A stretch of DNA of 52,269 bases. Origin: an uncultured Veillonellaceae bacterium. Its GTDB lineage: Bacteria > Bacillota > Negativicutes > Veillonellales > Dialisteraceae. Location of the stretch: the NCBI GenBank assembly GCA_949286115.1, contig CASEBK010000004.1, positions 1 to 52,269 of the forward strand. Direction: 5' to 3'. The notes under the pieces were generated by a model, which was given only the letters and a program-made list of their open reading frames with translations, did not search any database and had not been told where the DNA came from. Of this stretch, positions 28,224-37,139 are shown in pieces; within the stretch, counting starts at the first letter, position 1, and the number at the start of each line of letters is the position of its first letter. The position numbers were made by a program, and so were the translations under genes.

Positions 28224-28229
28224 TATAAT
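28224..28229 (+). promoter_or_regulatory. -10 of the kdsD-lpt operon promoter
   Basis: TATAAT lies 73 bases before the kdsD start. No consensus -35 is present; the palindrome at 28193-28210 overlaps that position. Confidence 0.6.
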
Positions 28230-28301
28230 AAGAACAAGACAGAAGAAAGGCGCGGCTTTTATGCACTCTGAATGAGGCGGGCGACGCGGCAAGGAGGACG
28301 T

Positions 28302-29273
28302 ATGGCAGTCTTGGATACAGCGGCACAGGTGCTGAAAGACGAAGCGGAAGCTGTGCTTGCGCTCACGGAGAAACTGGACGGACAGTTCGTCGAAGCGGTC
28401 CGGCTCATCGATGAGGCCCGGGGGCGGGTCATCCTGACGGGCATGGGCAAATCGGGGCACATCGCACGGAAGGTGGCGGCGACCATGGCATCCACCGGAA
28501 CGCCGGCGTTCTTCCTCCATCCGGCGGAAGCCATCCACGGCGATCTCGGCATGGTGACCGCAGAAGACGTGGTCGTGGCGTACTCGAACAGCGGCGAGAC
28601 AGCGGAAGTACTGAACATCCTCCCCTCCATCCGCCGCATCGGCGCCCGGGTGATCGCCATCGTGGGGAAGACCGATTCGACTCTCGCAAGGGATGCAGAC
28701 GCCGTGCTCGACGCAGGAGTCGCCCGGGAAGCGGGACGGCTCGGACTTGCGCCGACGAGCTCTACCACGGCGGCGCTGGCGCTGGGCGATGCCCTTGCGA
28801 TCAGCCTCATGGAGGAGCATCATTTCACGGCGGATCAGTTCGCCGTGTTCCATCCGGGCGGTTCCCTTGGGAAGCGGCTCCTCATGACAGTGGACATGGC
28901 CATGCACAAGGGCGCGGACAATCCGGTCATTCTGGAGACCGCGTCTGTAAAGGATGCGCTCTTCGTCATGACAGACAAAGGGCTCGGCGCGGTGAACGTG
29001 GTGGATAAAGACGGATTCCTCAAAGGGCTCATGACAGACGGCGACGTGCGGCGCGGCCTGAACGGCGGGACGGAGTTCCTGAATCGGCCGGTAGGCGAAG
29101 CGATGACGAAACATCCCATGATCATCACCCCGGACAAGCTCGCTGCGGCAGCGCTCCACCTCATGGATGACCACAAGCCTCATCCCATCACGGTGCTCCC
29201 CGTAGTAGACGGCGATCACCGGTCGGTGGGCATGATCCATGTGACGGATCTGCTCCGGCAGGGGGTCATGTGA
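28302..29273 (+). CDS. kdsD: Arabinose-5-phosphate isomerase
   Basis: KdsD converts ribulose-5-phosphate to arabinose-5-phosphate, the first step to KDO. The 323-residue protein has an N-terminal SIS domain (GMGKSGHIARKVAATMASTG, HPAEAIHGDLGMV, AYSNSGETAEVLN) and two C-terminal CBS domains (~205-323). LAPTSSTTAALALGDALA is the active-site stretch. The ATG at 28302 follows AAGGAGGA. It starts the second LPS unit, and its stop overlaps the kdsC start (TGATG). Confidence 0.96.
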   Translation: MAVLDTAAQVLKDEAEAVLALTEKLDGQFVEAVRLIDEARGRVILTGMGKSGHIARKVAATMASTGTPAFFLHPAEAIHGDLGMVTAEDVVVAYSNSGETAEVLNILPSIRRIGARVIAIVGKTDSTLARDADAVLDAGVAREAGRLGLAPTSSTTAALALGDALAISLMEEHHFTADQFAVFHPGGSLGKRLLMTVDMAMHKGADNPVILETASVKDALFVMTDKGLGAVNVVDKDGFLKGLMTDGDVRRGLNGGTEFLNRPVGEAMTKHPMIITPDKLAAAALHLMDDHKPHPITVLPVVDGDHRSVGMIHVTDLLRQGVM

Positions 29274-29794
29274 TGGGGCGCATCCGGATCATCGCCTTTG
29301 ATGTGGACGGGACGCTCACTGCGGGAGCGCTTTTCCTCGGACCGGGCGGCGAGACGGTGAAAGTCTTTTCCGCCAGAGACGGGCTCGGGCTCTCCCTGGC
29401 GCACCGCATGGGATACATCACGGGCCTCATCACCGGGCGCTCTTCGGAGAGCGTTCGCCGCCGCGCCTCTGAGCTTTCCATGGATTTCGCTCTGATGGAC
29501 GTGAAAGACAAGGTGGCGGCCATGGAGGCGCTTCGAAAGGAGTACGGCGTCTCGTGGGAAGAGATCGCCTACATGGGCGACGACTGGAACGATCTGGCGC
29601 TCATGCGCCGGGCAGGCCTTTCCGGATGTCCCGCAGACGGTACGGAAGAAAATAGAAAAGAAGCGGATTTCCTGTCTCGTTTCCCCGGCGGGGGCGGTGC
29701 GGCGCGGGAATTCATAGAATACATTCTGAAAGAGGAAGGGCGCCGGGACGAGGCGGTCCAGTCGTTTTGGGCGGGATCGTCCGCGGCGCAGTGA
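29273..29794 (+). CDS. kdsC: KDO-8-phosphate phosphatase
   Basis: KdsC removes the phosphate from KDO-8-phosphate before activation by KdsB. The 173-residue HAD-superfamily (C0 type, tetramer-forming) enzyme has FDVDGTLT with nucleophile Asp10 and acid Asp12, ITGRSS, and the Lys/Asp motifs VKDK and YMGDDWNDLALM. A GTG three bases upstream is possible, but the ATG gives the usual one-base coupling with kdsD. Confidence 0.95.
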   Translation: MGRIRIIAFDVDGTLTAGALFLGPGGETVKVFSARDGLGLSLAHRMGYITGLITGRSSESVRRRASELSMDFALMDVKDKVAAMEALRKEYGVSWEEIAYMGDDWNDLALMRRAGLSGCPADGTEENRKEADFLSRFPGGGGAAREFIEYILKEEGRRDEAVQSFWAGSSAAQ

Positions 29795-29821
29795 TTGGTT
29801 CATCATATAGTAGGTGTTTGT

Positions 29822-30757
29822 ATGTCTGCTGAATTGAAGTATGGAATATTGAAGGGCATCAGCCGGTTGCTCTGCACCCTGTCCCATGACAGGATCCTTG
29901 CGATGGGGCGCTTCCTGGGGCCGCTCATCATGAACCGCATCCAGAAGCAGAAACGCCGGGGCATCGAGCAGATCATGACGGGGATGGAGTGCAGCCGGGA
30001 CGAAGCGGAGCACATCCTCCAGCGGGTGTATCAGAATATCGGGATGTCCGCGCTGGAGATGCTCTACATGCCGCGCCTCGTCCGAGAAAAAGACCACATC
30101 AACGACTACGTGCGCATCGACCATCCGGAGTATCTGGAGGAAGCCTATGCGGAAGGACGGGGCATCGTGGGCCTCACTGCGCACATGGGCAACTGGGAAT
30201 GGCTCGGTGCCGGCCTGGCGCTTCACGGCTATCCTACGTCGGCCATCGGCAAGAAGCAGTCTGACGATGCACTCATGAAGATCATCAACGACTACCGCGC
30301 TCAGGCGGGGCAGCACATCTACCTCACGGGCACCGGCGGCTACGAGATGATCGCCGCGGCGCGCTCCATGAAAAAGAACCATATCCTGGGATTTCTCTCC
30401 GATAAGGACGGCGGCAAGGCCGGCATCCCGGTGCGCTTCATGAACCGGATCTTTTCGTTCCCTCAGGGACCGGCGGTCTTTGCGAAGAAGTTCAAAGCGC
30501 CGATCCTTCCCATTTTCATCACCCGGGACGATGACGGACGGCATACCATCCGTATGGGAAAGCCCTTTCATTTCGAGCCAAAGGACGACAGGGACGAAGA
30601 GCTCATTTATAATTCACAGAAGATGGCCACCATCATGGAAGCGTTCATCAAGAAACATCCCTACGACTGGATGTGGTTCCAGCATCTGTTCTGGACCGAA
30701 CCGGAGCGGATCAGGATGCTGCAGGAAATGAAAAAGAAGGAAGAAGCCCATGAATAA
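29822..30757 (+). CDS. Lysophospholipid/lipid A acyltransferase (LpxL/HtrB family)
   Basis: This family adds secondary acyl chains to KDO2-lipid IVA using acyl-ACP. The 311-residue protein has the catalytic His-x4-Glu as HMGNWE (His121, Glu126), followed by AIGKKQSDDALMKIINDYR and FLSDKDGGKAGIPVRFMN, which are family blocks; HPYDWMWFQHLF near the C-terminus is also typical. The ATG at 29822 has a TAGGTG ribosome site; a TTG at 29795 would add nine residues. It cannot be decided from sequence whether it is the laurate or the myristate enzyme. It sits between kdsC and lptC and overlaps lptC by eight bases. Confidence 0.9.
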   Translation: MSAELKYGILKGISRLLCTLSHDRILAMGRFLGPLIMNRIQKQKRRGIEQIMTGMECSRDEAEHILQRVYQNIGMSALEMLYMPRLVREKDHINDYVRIDHPEYLEEAYAEGRGIVGLTAHMGNWEWLGAGLALHGYPTSAIGKKQSDDALMKIINDYRAQAGQHIYLTGTGGYEMIAAARSMKKNHILGFLSDKDGGKAGIPVRFMNRIFSFPQGPAVFAKKFKAPILPIFITRDDDGRHTIRMGKPFHFEPKDDRDEELIYNSQKMATIMEAFIKKHPYDWMWFQHLFWTEPERIRMLQEMKKKEEAHE

Positions 30758-31283
30758 AAAACTGGCGGCAGGCGCCGCGGCGCTCGTGCTCTGCGGCGGG
30801 CTGTGGTTCTTCTTCTCCGGCCCGGAAGAGACAGGCGAGACGGCCGCGCCGACGCCGGCCATGGAGTTTTCTGATACGGAGCTCCACGAGCTGGAAGGCG
30901 GGAAGATCGTGTGGAAGATGAACGTGGGCCACGCGGCCATTGACGCAGACAAGAACACCATGCACTTCACTGACGTGGACGGCTATTTCAAAAATGACGA
31001 CGTGGAGCTCACCCTCAAGGCGAAGAGCGGTATGGCCAAGCGGCAGGAAAGGCTGCTATACCTGGAAGGCGACGTGGAAGGCCGTACCTCGGACGGGGCG
31101 GTGCTCCACGCGGCGAATCTCACCTACGACGGCATGACGAACCGCCTTTCGACAGATCAATTTTTCACGGTGGAAAAAGACGGAAAGATCCTTTCCGCAG
31201 ATTCCTTCGTGGCGGACCGCATCCTTCAGACCATTGAGGCCAGAGGAAACGCCCGCTTAGCGGATAAGGAGGCAACAAAGTGA
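30750..31283 (+). CDS. lptC: LPS export protein LptC
   Basis: LptC is the single-pass inner-membrane protein that passes LPS from LptBFG to LptA. The 177-residue product has an N-terminal membrane anchor (~4-22) and a periplasmic beta-jellyroll with the recurrent pattern DTELHELEGGKIVWKMNVGHA, FTDVDGYF and AKSGMAKRQERLLYLEGDVE. The length agrees with LptC (~190). Its place between kdsC and lptA matches the order in Proteobacteria except for the inserted acyltransferase. It overlaps lptA by four bases (GTGA). Confidence 0.9.
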   Translation: MNKKLAAGAAALVLCGGLWFFFSGPEETGETAAPTPAMEFSDTELHELEGGKIVWKMNVGHAAIDADKNTMHFTDVDGYFKNDDVELTLKAKSGMAKRQERLLYLEGDVEGRTSDGAVLHAANLTYDGMTNRLSTDQFFTVEKDGKILSADSFVADRILQTIEARGNARLADKEATK

Positions 31284-32017
31284 AAGCTCTCTATGCTGCG
31301 GCCGCAGCGCTCTTCTTCACCTTTGCCGGCGCGGGAATGGCGTCGGCCGACGACATCAGCGCAGACGTGCTGACGTACAACGGGCAGACGAAAGTCGCCA
31401 CCGCCCAGGGGAACGTGGTCATCCATGCCAACGAAGGGGCGACTATGACCGGCGCGAGCGGGGAATACCATTTTGAAGACGGCTCGGCGTATCTCACCGG
31501 CGGCGTGCACTATGTGAAAGGGGCGAGCACCATGAGCGCCGAGACCGTGCACGTCCTGGGAGATAAGACAATCGTCGGCACGGGGAGCGTCGATCTCTAT
31601 GACGGCGAAGGCGGGCGCACCGTGCGGGGCGACCAGGTGACGTACAATCCCGACACCGGCTACAGCAAGGTGGACGGCAGCGGCTACGTGTCGACCCCCG
31701 ACGGCAGTCTCACCGCACCGCTCATCGAAGGCAATGCGAAAGAGATCCGCTTCACCGCTTCGGGCGGCGTCCAGTTTGAAAGCGACACGCACCAGCTCAC
31801 CGGTTCGGGCGATCAGGCGGTATACACCAAGTCGCCCGATAAGGAAGACGGCAAAGTGGTGCTCACCGGCAACGCTCACGCCGTGCAGAACGGCAATTCC
31901 TTCGACGGGCCGGAGCTCGTCTTCGAACTGTCGGACAATTTCGTCCAGAGCAAGGGTCGGAGCACGCTGGTCATTACGAATACGAACGGCGGCACGCCTG
32001 CCGCACCGGCTAACTGA
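31280..32017 (+). CDS. lptA: Periplasmic LPS bridge protein LptA (OstA-like)
   Basis: LptA oligomers span the periplasm and carry LPS to the outer membrane. The 245-residue product has a signal peptide ending near ASA (residues ~1-23). The OstA-type beta-jellyroll has ISADVLTYNGQTKVATAQGNVVI, YLTGGVHYV and AETVHVLGDKTI. It is longer than E. coli LptA (185), with a second jellyroll-like repeat (ending GNAHAVQNGN). The start is a GTG at 31280 after AAGGAGG. Confidence 0.9.
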   Translation: MKALYAAAAALFFTFAGAGMASADDISADVLTYNGQTKVATAQGNVVIHANEGATMTGASGEYHFEDGSAYLTGGVHYVKGASTMSAETVHVLGDKTIVGTGSVDLYDGEGGRTVRGDQVTYNPDTGYSKVDGSGYVSTPDGSLTAPLIEGNAKEIRFTASGGVQFESDTHQLTGSGDQAVYTKSPDKEDGKVVLTGNAHAVQNGNSFDGPELVFELSDNFVQSKGRSTLVITNTNGGTPAAPAN

Positions 32018-32029
32018 CGGGAGCACTCT

Positions 32030-32752
32030 ATGAAGATCGAAACGCATCATCTGGTGAAACGCTACGGCGCGCGCACGGTCGTCAATGACGTGAACGTGGA
32101 AGTGGACCAGGGGAGCATCGTCGGCCTGCTCGGTCCGAACGGCGCGGGGAAGACCACCACGTTTTACATGGTGGTGGGCATCATCCGGCCGGACGACGGC
32201 GACGTGACGGTGGACGGCATTTCTATCAGGGAGATGCCCATTCACGAGCGGCACCGCTTCGGTATCAGCTATCTTCCGCAGGAAGCGTCCATCTTCCGCA
32301 AGATGACCGTGTGGGAGAACCTCATGTCTCTCCTGGAGACGAGGAAGGAGCTCACGGAAGCAGAGCGGGAGGAAAAAGCCAATTCGCTCTTGGCGGAATT
32401 TCATATCACCCATGTACGGGACACCGTAGGGACTGCTCTCTCCGGCGGCGAGCGGCGCCGCGTGGAGATCGCCCGGTCGCTTACGATGGACCCGGCGTTC
32501 ATCCTCCTGGATGAACCGTTCGCCGGCGTCGATCCGCTCGCCGTCGAGGATATCCAGACGGTGGTGCGCCAGCTGAAGCAGCGGGGCATCGGCATCCTCA
32601 TCACGGATCACAACGTGCGGGAGACGCTCCGCATCGTCGACCGGGCGTACATCCTCTCCGAAGGGCGCATCCTGCTCTCCGGATCGGCGACGGAAGTGGC
32701 CTACAATCCGGTGGCGCGGAAATATTATCTGGGAGAAAATTTCAGTTTATGA
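32030..32752 (+). CDS. lptB: LPS export ABC transporter ATPase LptB
   Basis: LptB powers extraction of LPS from the inner membrane. The 240-residue ATPase has Walker A GPNGAGKTTT (Lys41), the LptB-typical YLPQEASIFRKMTVWEN Q-loop, signature LSGGERRRVEIARSL, Walker B FILLDEPFAGVDPLAV and the H-loop ITDHNVRETL. These blocks separate LptB from the related LivF/LivG. It is preceded by GGGAGCA and followed by its permease. Confidence 0.97.
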   Translation: MKIETHHLVKRYGARTVVNDVNVEVDQGSIVGLLGPNGAGKTTTFYMVVGIIRPDDGDVTVDGISIREMPIHERHRFGISYLPQEASIFRKMTVWENLMSLLETRKELTEAEREEKANSLLAEFHITHVRDTVGTALSGGERRRVEIARSLTMDPAFILLDEPFAGVDPLAVEDIQTVVRQLKQRGIGILITDHNVRETLRIVDRAYILSEGRILLSGSATEVAYNPVARKYYLGENFSL

Positions 32753-32780
32753 TGGCAGTCAGCAAGGGAAGGGAATCCTG

Positions 32781-33866
32781 ATGCGCATTCTGGACAAATA
32801 TATAATCAAGGAATTTCTCGGCCCGTTCCTTTTCGGTATCGCTGCGTTCACTGCGATCTTTCTCGGGTCGGACACGCTCATGAAGATCGCCGAGTACGTG
32901 ACCCGCTACGGCGCGTCCGCGATCTCGGCGTTCAAGCTGTTCCTCCTGGCGATTCCGTCGATCGTGGTGTATACCTTCCCAATGGCGGTGCTTCTGGGGG
33001 CGCTCATGTGCTTCTCCCGCTTGTCTTCGTCGAGCGAGCTCATCGTCATGCGCACCTCCGGGCAGAGCTTCATCCGGCTGGCCATGCCCATCTTCCTGCT
33101 GGCGCTTGGCATCAGCTTCGGCGCGGTGGCGTTCAATGAATACGTCGTGCCGTGGACGAACAACACGTACCAGTGTATCCTCAATACGGAAGTGCGGCAC
33201 AATCTGCAGCCTGCTACGACGGATCACATCGTCATCCGGGACGTGCAGGGCGGGCAGATCAGCCACCTCCTCTATGCCCGCCGCTACGACCCGAACACGC
33301 GGCAGATGCAGAACATCACCATTCAGGAATTTGAAAATGAAAAAGCAGTGCGCGTGGAGAACGCGCCCAACGCGGTGTGGCGGGACGGCGCGTGGTACAT
33401 GCAGAACGGCATCATCTACGACCTCACCAATGACGGCACCGACCGCATGATGCATTTCCGCGAGCAGGTCATTCCCTATGCGCAGTCTCCGTCTGAGATC
33501 CAGCAGAAGCAGAAAGACCTCGATGAGATGACCATCCGCGAGCTCCGGGAGCAGCGCATGGCCTACCGTGCGGCCCATGAAGACACCGCCGAGATCGACA
33601 TGACCATCCAGCAGCGGTTCTCGCTGCCCATGGCGAGCTTTATCTTCGCGCTCATGGGCGCGCCGCTGGGCGTGCAGAAGCCCCGCTCGTCTTCGTCCAT
33701 CGGCTTCGGTCTCTCCGTGGTCATCATTTTCCTCTACTATGCAGTCATGACCTTCACCGGCTCCATGGGGAAAGGCCATGTCATTCCGCCGGAGCTCGCG
33801 GTGTGGATCCCGAATCTCATCGCGCTCGGCGTCAGCCTCGTTTTGATCAGAAGGGTCTCCCGCTGA
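32781..33866 (+). CDS. lptF: LPS export permease, LptF/LptG (YjgP/YjgQ) family
   Basis: LptF and LptG form the membrane channel of the LPS extractor. The 361-residue protein has the family layout: N-terminal ILDKYIIKEFLGPFLFG, three hydrophobic segments before residue ~130, a soluble periplasmic beta-jellyroll (~130-275), then three more segments, including the FIFALMGAPLGVQKPRSSSSIGF stretch. Only one such gene is present here, whereas E. coli has two; it may act as a homodimer, or a second copy may lie elsewhere. F and G cannot be distinguished confidently. A weak AAGGGAAGGG ribosome site precedes the ATG. Confidence 0.9.
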   Translation: MRILDKYIIKEFLGPFLFGIAAFTAIFLGSDTLMKIAEYVTRYGASAISAFKLFLLAIPSIVVYTFPMAVLLGALMCFSRLSSSSELIVMRTSGQSFIRLAMPIFLLALGISFGAVAFNEYVVPWTNNTYQCILNTEVRHNLQPATTDHIVIRDVQGGQISHLLYARRYDPNTRQMQNITIQEFENEKAVRVENAPNAVWRDGAWYMQNGIIYDLTNDGTDRMMHFREQVIPYAQSPSEIQQKQKDLDEMTIRELREQRMAYRAAHEDTAEIDMTIQQRFSLPMASFIFALMGAPLGVQKPRSSSSIGFGLSVVIIFLYYAVMTFTGSMGKGHVIPPELAVWIPNLIALGVSLVLIRRVSR

Positions 33867-33881
33867 TCCATAGGAGGGCTT

Positions 33882-35075
33882 ATGTTCGTCGGCATCAGCA
33901 TCATCCTCGTCCTCATCATCATGGGCGGGCTCATCGCCTTCCTCGGAGACAAGATCGGCTCCAAGGTGGGAAAGAAACGCCTGACCCTTTTTGGGCTGCG
34001 CCCGAAATACACCTCCGTCATCGTGACCATCATTTCCGGCACGCTCATCTCCTTCTTCACCATGGCCGTCCTGGCGGTGGCAAGCGAAAATGTGCGGGTA
34101 GCTCTTTTCGGCCTGAATAAGCTCTATGCGGAGATGGACGAGCTCAATACGGAGATCGCGGCGAAGAACAAAGCCCTCGATGAAGGGCAGCGGCAGCTCC
34201 AGGCGCGCACGAAGGAAGTGGCGGAGATGGAGAAAAAGACACAGGATATCTCTGCGGAGCTCTCCCGCGTGGAAGAGCAGCGAAACTACATGGAGAGCCA
34301 GCTCGCCGTGGTGCAGGAGGCCTACGACAGGGCCCAGGCGAACGTGCATGCCTCTGCCGAAGAGATCAAAGAGCTGGAGCAGACCCGGCAGGAGCTCACC
34401 GGCACCATCAGCAAGCTCGATGAAGAGAAGACCATCCTCATCCAGAGCATTGCCGCCATCCGCGAAGGGACGGTCCTCTTCCGGGCGGGACAGATCCTCT
34501 CCACCGCCGTCGTGGACGAGCACATGACTGAGGATAACGCGGCACAGGTGCTCTCCAGTATCCTTCGGGACATCAACACCACGCTCCGGGAGCGCCTCAA
34601 CATTCAGGATGAGAACGCCATCGTCGTGCGGGTGCTGCGCAAAGACTTCGAGGACGCGGTACAGAAGATCACCCAGTCGCCGGTGAAGAAGCTCATCCGC
34701 ATCACCGCGGCGGAGAACATCATCCTCGGCGAGTCCACCATCGTTGATTTCGACATTCACGACAACGTCCGCGTCTATGCATCCGGCGAGACCGTGTTCG
34801 CCGCCGATATGGACAGCGAGGCATACCGGGGCTATAAGAACCACGACGTAAAAGTGCTCCATTTCCTGAAGGATATCAATGCCGCAGCCGCGGCAAAAGG
34901 CGTCCTTCCCGATCCGATCACCGGGAACATCGGCCAGCTCGATACGCGGGAGATGCTCGACGTCATCCAGCGCGTGAAGGAGCTGGACGGGCACTGCCGC
35001 CTCACCGCGACGGCCAAGCACGACATTTACACCGCGGGCCCCGTGGTGATCGACGTGGCGGTGACGCCCACATGA
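33882..35075 (+). CDS. DUF3084 membrane-anchored coiled-coil protein
   Basis: The 397-residue product has two N-terminal membrane segments (~3-20 and ~46-70) separated by the DUF3084-typical GDKIGSKVGKKRLTLFGLRPK cytoplasmic loop. A long predicted coiled coil (~80-195) follows and then a globular domain (~195-397). The function of the family is unknown; the location suggests an envelope role near the Lpt machinery. TAGGAGGG precedes the ATG. The stop overlaps the next start (ATGA). Confidence 0.85.
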   Translation: MFVGISIILVLIIMGGLIAFLGDKIGSKVGKKRLTLFGLRPKYTSVIVTIISGTLISFFTMAVLAVASENVRVALFGLNKLYAEMDELNTEIAAKNKALDEGQRQLQARTKEVAEMEKKTQDISAELSRVEEQRNYMESQLAVVQEAYDRAQANVHASAEEIKELEQTRQELTGTISKLDEEKTILIQSIAAIREGTVLFRAGQILSTAVVDEHMTEDNAAQVLSSILRDINTTLRERLNIQDENAIVVRVLRKDFEDAVQKITQSPVKKLIRITAAENIILGESTIVDFDIHDNVRVYASGETVFAADMDSEAYRGYKNHDVKVLHFLKDINAAAAAKGVLPDPITGNIGQLDTREMLDVIQRVKELDGHCRLTATAKHDIYTAGPVVIDVAVTPT

Positions 35076-35506
35076 TCTTTGCGATCGATCCGGGGTTGGA
35101 GAAGACCGGCGCGGCCCTCGTAGAAGAAGACGGCCGTCTCGTTTGGAAGGAGATCCTCCCCTCGAAGGAGGTGCCTGTGAAAGCGGCGGCGCTGGCGAAG
35201 CGCTGCGCCGTGCGTGCGGTGGTCATGGGGAACGGCACCCATCATCAGGAGATGCAGGCCCGGGTAGAGGCGGCGCTCCGTGAGGAGGGACTCGCCCTTC
35301 CCGTCGAGCTGGTGGATGAGAAATACACCACCGAAATGGGAAAAGCCCGCTGGCAGGCGGAGCACCCCCCGAAAGGACTGGCACGCCTTGTGCCGAAGGG
35401 GTTCCGCACCGTGCCCGTGCCCGTGGACGACTATGTGGCGTGGATCATCGGCCAGATCTATCTGGGCCTTGTGGCGGCGGAAGACGTGGGGCACAAAAAA
35501 GTGTGA
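35072..35506 (+). CDS. RNase H-fold nuclease, YqgF/RuvX-like
   Basis: YqgF-family proteins process the 5' end of pre-16S rRNA, and some resolve branched DNA. The 144-residue protein has the three family landmarks: AIDPGLEKTGAALV (first Asp), VELVDEKYTTEMGKARW (matching the DERxTT motif), and VDDYVAWIIGQIYL (matching the terminal DxxAAxxIL). It diverges from canonical YqgF in the linker, so a specialised role is possible. It is the last gene of the kdsD-lpt operon. Confidence 0.7.
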   Translation: MIFAIDPGLEKTGAALVEEDGRLVWKEILPSKEVPVKAAALAKRCAVRAVVMGNGTHHQEMQARVEAALREEGLALPVELVDEKYTTEMGKARWQAEHPPKGLARLVPKGFRTVPVPVDDYVAWIIGQIYLGLVAAEDVGHKKV

Positions 35507-35510
35507 TGAG

Positions 35511-35533
35511 AGACAGCTTCGGCTGTCTTTTTT
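35511..35533 (+). terminator. Terminator of the kdsD-lpt operon
   Basis: A 7-bp stem AGACAGC/GCTGTCT closed by a TTCG tetraloop (35511-35528) is followed by T residues. Confidence 0.93.
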
Positions 35534-35587
35534 CGTGGGAGGAGACCGGTCTCGTTTCCATGAACGGGAAGAAATTTGTAAAAAGAG

Positions 35588-35616
35588 TTGCAAAATCAGC
35601 GAGTCAGTGATAATAT
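35588..35616 (+). promoter_or_regulatory. Strong promoter of rpoD, extended -10
   Basis: TTGCAA (35588-35593), a 17-base spacer and TAATAT (35611-35616) preceded by TGA. The leader to the ATG at 35781 is ~158 bases, long for this window, so leader-based control is possible. I saw no known element in it. Confidence 0.8.
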
Positions 35617-35780
35617 AAAAATTCATTTCAGGGAATTCATTCACGAGATGTGTGCAGGAGTTTTGGAGCCATTCAGTGCTTGTAGAAATCGTAAGGACCT
35701 CACATTCTCCGATGCAATGACAGATCGATCCTGATCCATACCACGATGGTCTGCGTGAAAGCGAGACAAAGGAGTATCCC

Positions 35781-36977
35781 ATGGCGGCGAAAACGACACA
35801 GTTGGCAAAATGGATTGAAGAATTACGACAAAGCGAGAATAAAAGCGGCGCGGTGCCCTACGAGGCGATCATCCACCTGGTGAAGCGGGAGAACCTCACG
35901 CCCCGGCAGCTCGATGCGATCTGCGAAGGGCTGCACGAGAGCCGCGTCAATATCGAATTTGAAGGCAGCCGGGACCTCGGAGAAGAGGCGGACGCCGCAG
36001 ATTTCCCTGAAGGCAGCGATCTGGACGAAGAGCCGGACCTCCCGGAAGTCTTCGACGACGGCAGTCGGGAAGACATGGACGACGACGGCGGCGCGGACAG
36101 CTACGACCTCTCCGTCGATGAGAGCGACGTGAAATACGACTCGGTGCACATGTATCTCAAAGAGATTGGCAGCATCAAGCTCTTAAGCAGTGAAGAAGAG
36201 ATTCGTCTGGCGAAGGCCATCGAGGCGAGCAAGGCGCCCGGCGCGACCCCGGAAGAAAAAGCGGAAGGGCTCCGCGCCCGGTCCAAGCTGGCCGACGCGA
36301 ACCTCCGTCTGGTCGTGTCCATCGCGAAGAAATACCGTGAACGGGGCCTTCACATGCTGGACCTCGTGCAGGAAGGAAACATCGGCCTCCTCAAGGCGGT
36401 GGACAAGTTCGATTATCACAAAGGCTATAAATTCAGCACCTACGCTACATGGTGGATCCGTCAGGCTATCACGCGGTCGCTCGCCGATCAGGCCCGCACC
36501 ATCCGCGTGCCCGTGCACATGGTGGAGAGCATCAACAAGATGAACCGCATCGAACGGCGCATCCAGCAGGAGAACGGCCGCGACGCGACGGAGGAAGAGC
36601 TCGCCAAGGCCATGCGGTGCAGCGTGGAAAAGATCCGCGAGATCAAGCAGGTAGCGCTCGACTCCATCTCTCTCGAGACGCCCATTGGGGAGAAGGAAGA
36701 CTCCGTCTTGGGAGACACTGTGGAGGACAAGAAGATCGCCGCGCCGGAGGACGAAGCGGCGGCGAGCCTTCAGAACGAGCAGATCGCCAAGCTTTTGGCG
36801 ACGCTCACCGAAAGAGAGCGGGGCATCATCGCTCTCCGCTTCGGCTTCGAAGACGGCATTCCCCACACGCTGGAAGAAGTGGGGCAGCAGTACGGCGTCA
36901 CCAGAGAGCGCGTGCGCCAGATCGAAAAGAAAGCGCTGGGAAAACTGAAGCGTCCCGCGCAGGCGCTCATCAGCTGA
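35781..36977 (+). CDS. rpoD: Primary RNA polymerase sigma factor (SigA/RpoD)
   Basis: The housekeeping sigma factor directs recognition of -10/-35 promoters. The 398-residue protein has region 1.1 (~1-75), an acidic linker (~60-115), region 1.2 ([13 protein letters not shown]), region 2 ([20 protein letters not shown] then [14 protein letters not shown]), region 3 ([13 protein letters not shown]) and region 4 with the helix-turn-helix [20 protein letters not shown]. The length and region 1.1 separate it from alternative sigmas. The last residues (KRPAQALIS) differ from the common RHPSRSKKL type. AAAGGAG precedes the ATG. In many Firmicutes it follows dnaG; here it follows the Lpt operon. Confidence 0.96.
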   Translation: MAAKTTQLAKWIEELRQSENKSGAVPYEAIIHLVKRENLTPRQLDAICEGLHESRVNIEFEGSRDLGEEADAADFPEGSDLDEEPDLPEVFDDGSREDMDDDGGADSYDLSVDESDVKYDSVHMYLKEIGSIKLLSSEEEIRLAKAIEASKAPGATPEEKAEGLRARSKLADANLRLVVSIAKKYRERGLHMLDLVQEGNIGLLKAVDKFDYHKGYKFSTYATWWIRQAITRSLADQARTIRVPVHMVESINKMNRIERRIQQENGRDATEEELAKAMRCSVEKIREIKQVALDSISLETPIGEKEDSVLGDTVEDKKIAAPEDEAAASLQNEQIAKLLATLTERERGIIALRFGFEDGIPHTLEEVGQQYGVTRERVRQIEKKALGKLKRPAQALIS

Positions 36978-36992
36978 GGCAAAGAACAGGAT

Positions 36993-37028
36993 AAAGGCCG
37001 GGACCGCGGGAAAGGTTCCGGCTTTTTT
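36993..37028 (+). terminator. Terminator after rpoD
   Basis: A 13-bp stem with two G-U pairs (36993-37005 with 37014-37026), an 8-base loop and a run of T. Confidence 0.88.
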
Positions 37029-37041
37029 ACATCGTGAACTC

Positions 37042-37065
37042 CAATGTCAATAAAAATTGACATTG
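37042..37065. promoter_or_regulatory. 24-bp palindrome over the bioY -35 (candidate operator)
   Basis: CAATGTCAA-TAAAAA-TTGACATTG is a perfect 9-bp inverted repeat; its right half contains the TTGACA -35. A repressor here would block RNA polymerase directly. The 6-base spacer differs from the ~15-base spacer of classic BirA boxes. Confidence 0.65.
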
Positions 37066-37086
37066 CGGGCGACAATCGCGTATAAT
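37057..37086 (+). promoter_or_regulatory. Consensus promoter of bioY
   Basis: TTGACA (37057-37062), an 18-base spacer and TATAAT (37081-37086): both hexamers are perfect consensus. Confidence 0.88.
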
Positions 37087-37139
37087 ACATCACAAATAGC
37101 CGGGCGGCAGCGGGCCGCGCGGTCTGTGAGGTGACCTTT

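Noticed and set aside
32742..35021. A 759-codon minus-strand frame opposite lptF and DUF3084
   Set aside because: Antisense to conserved genes, no ribosome site and no recognisable domain.
37042..37065. The bioY palindrome as terminator of rpoD
   Set aside because: It has no T tract and rpoD already has a good terminator at 36993-37028; the palindrome overlaps a consensus -35.
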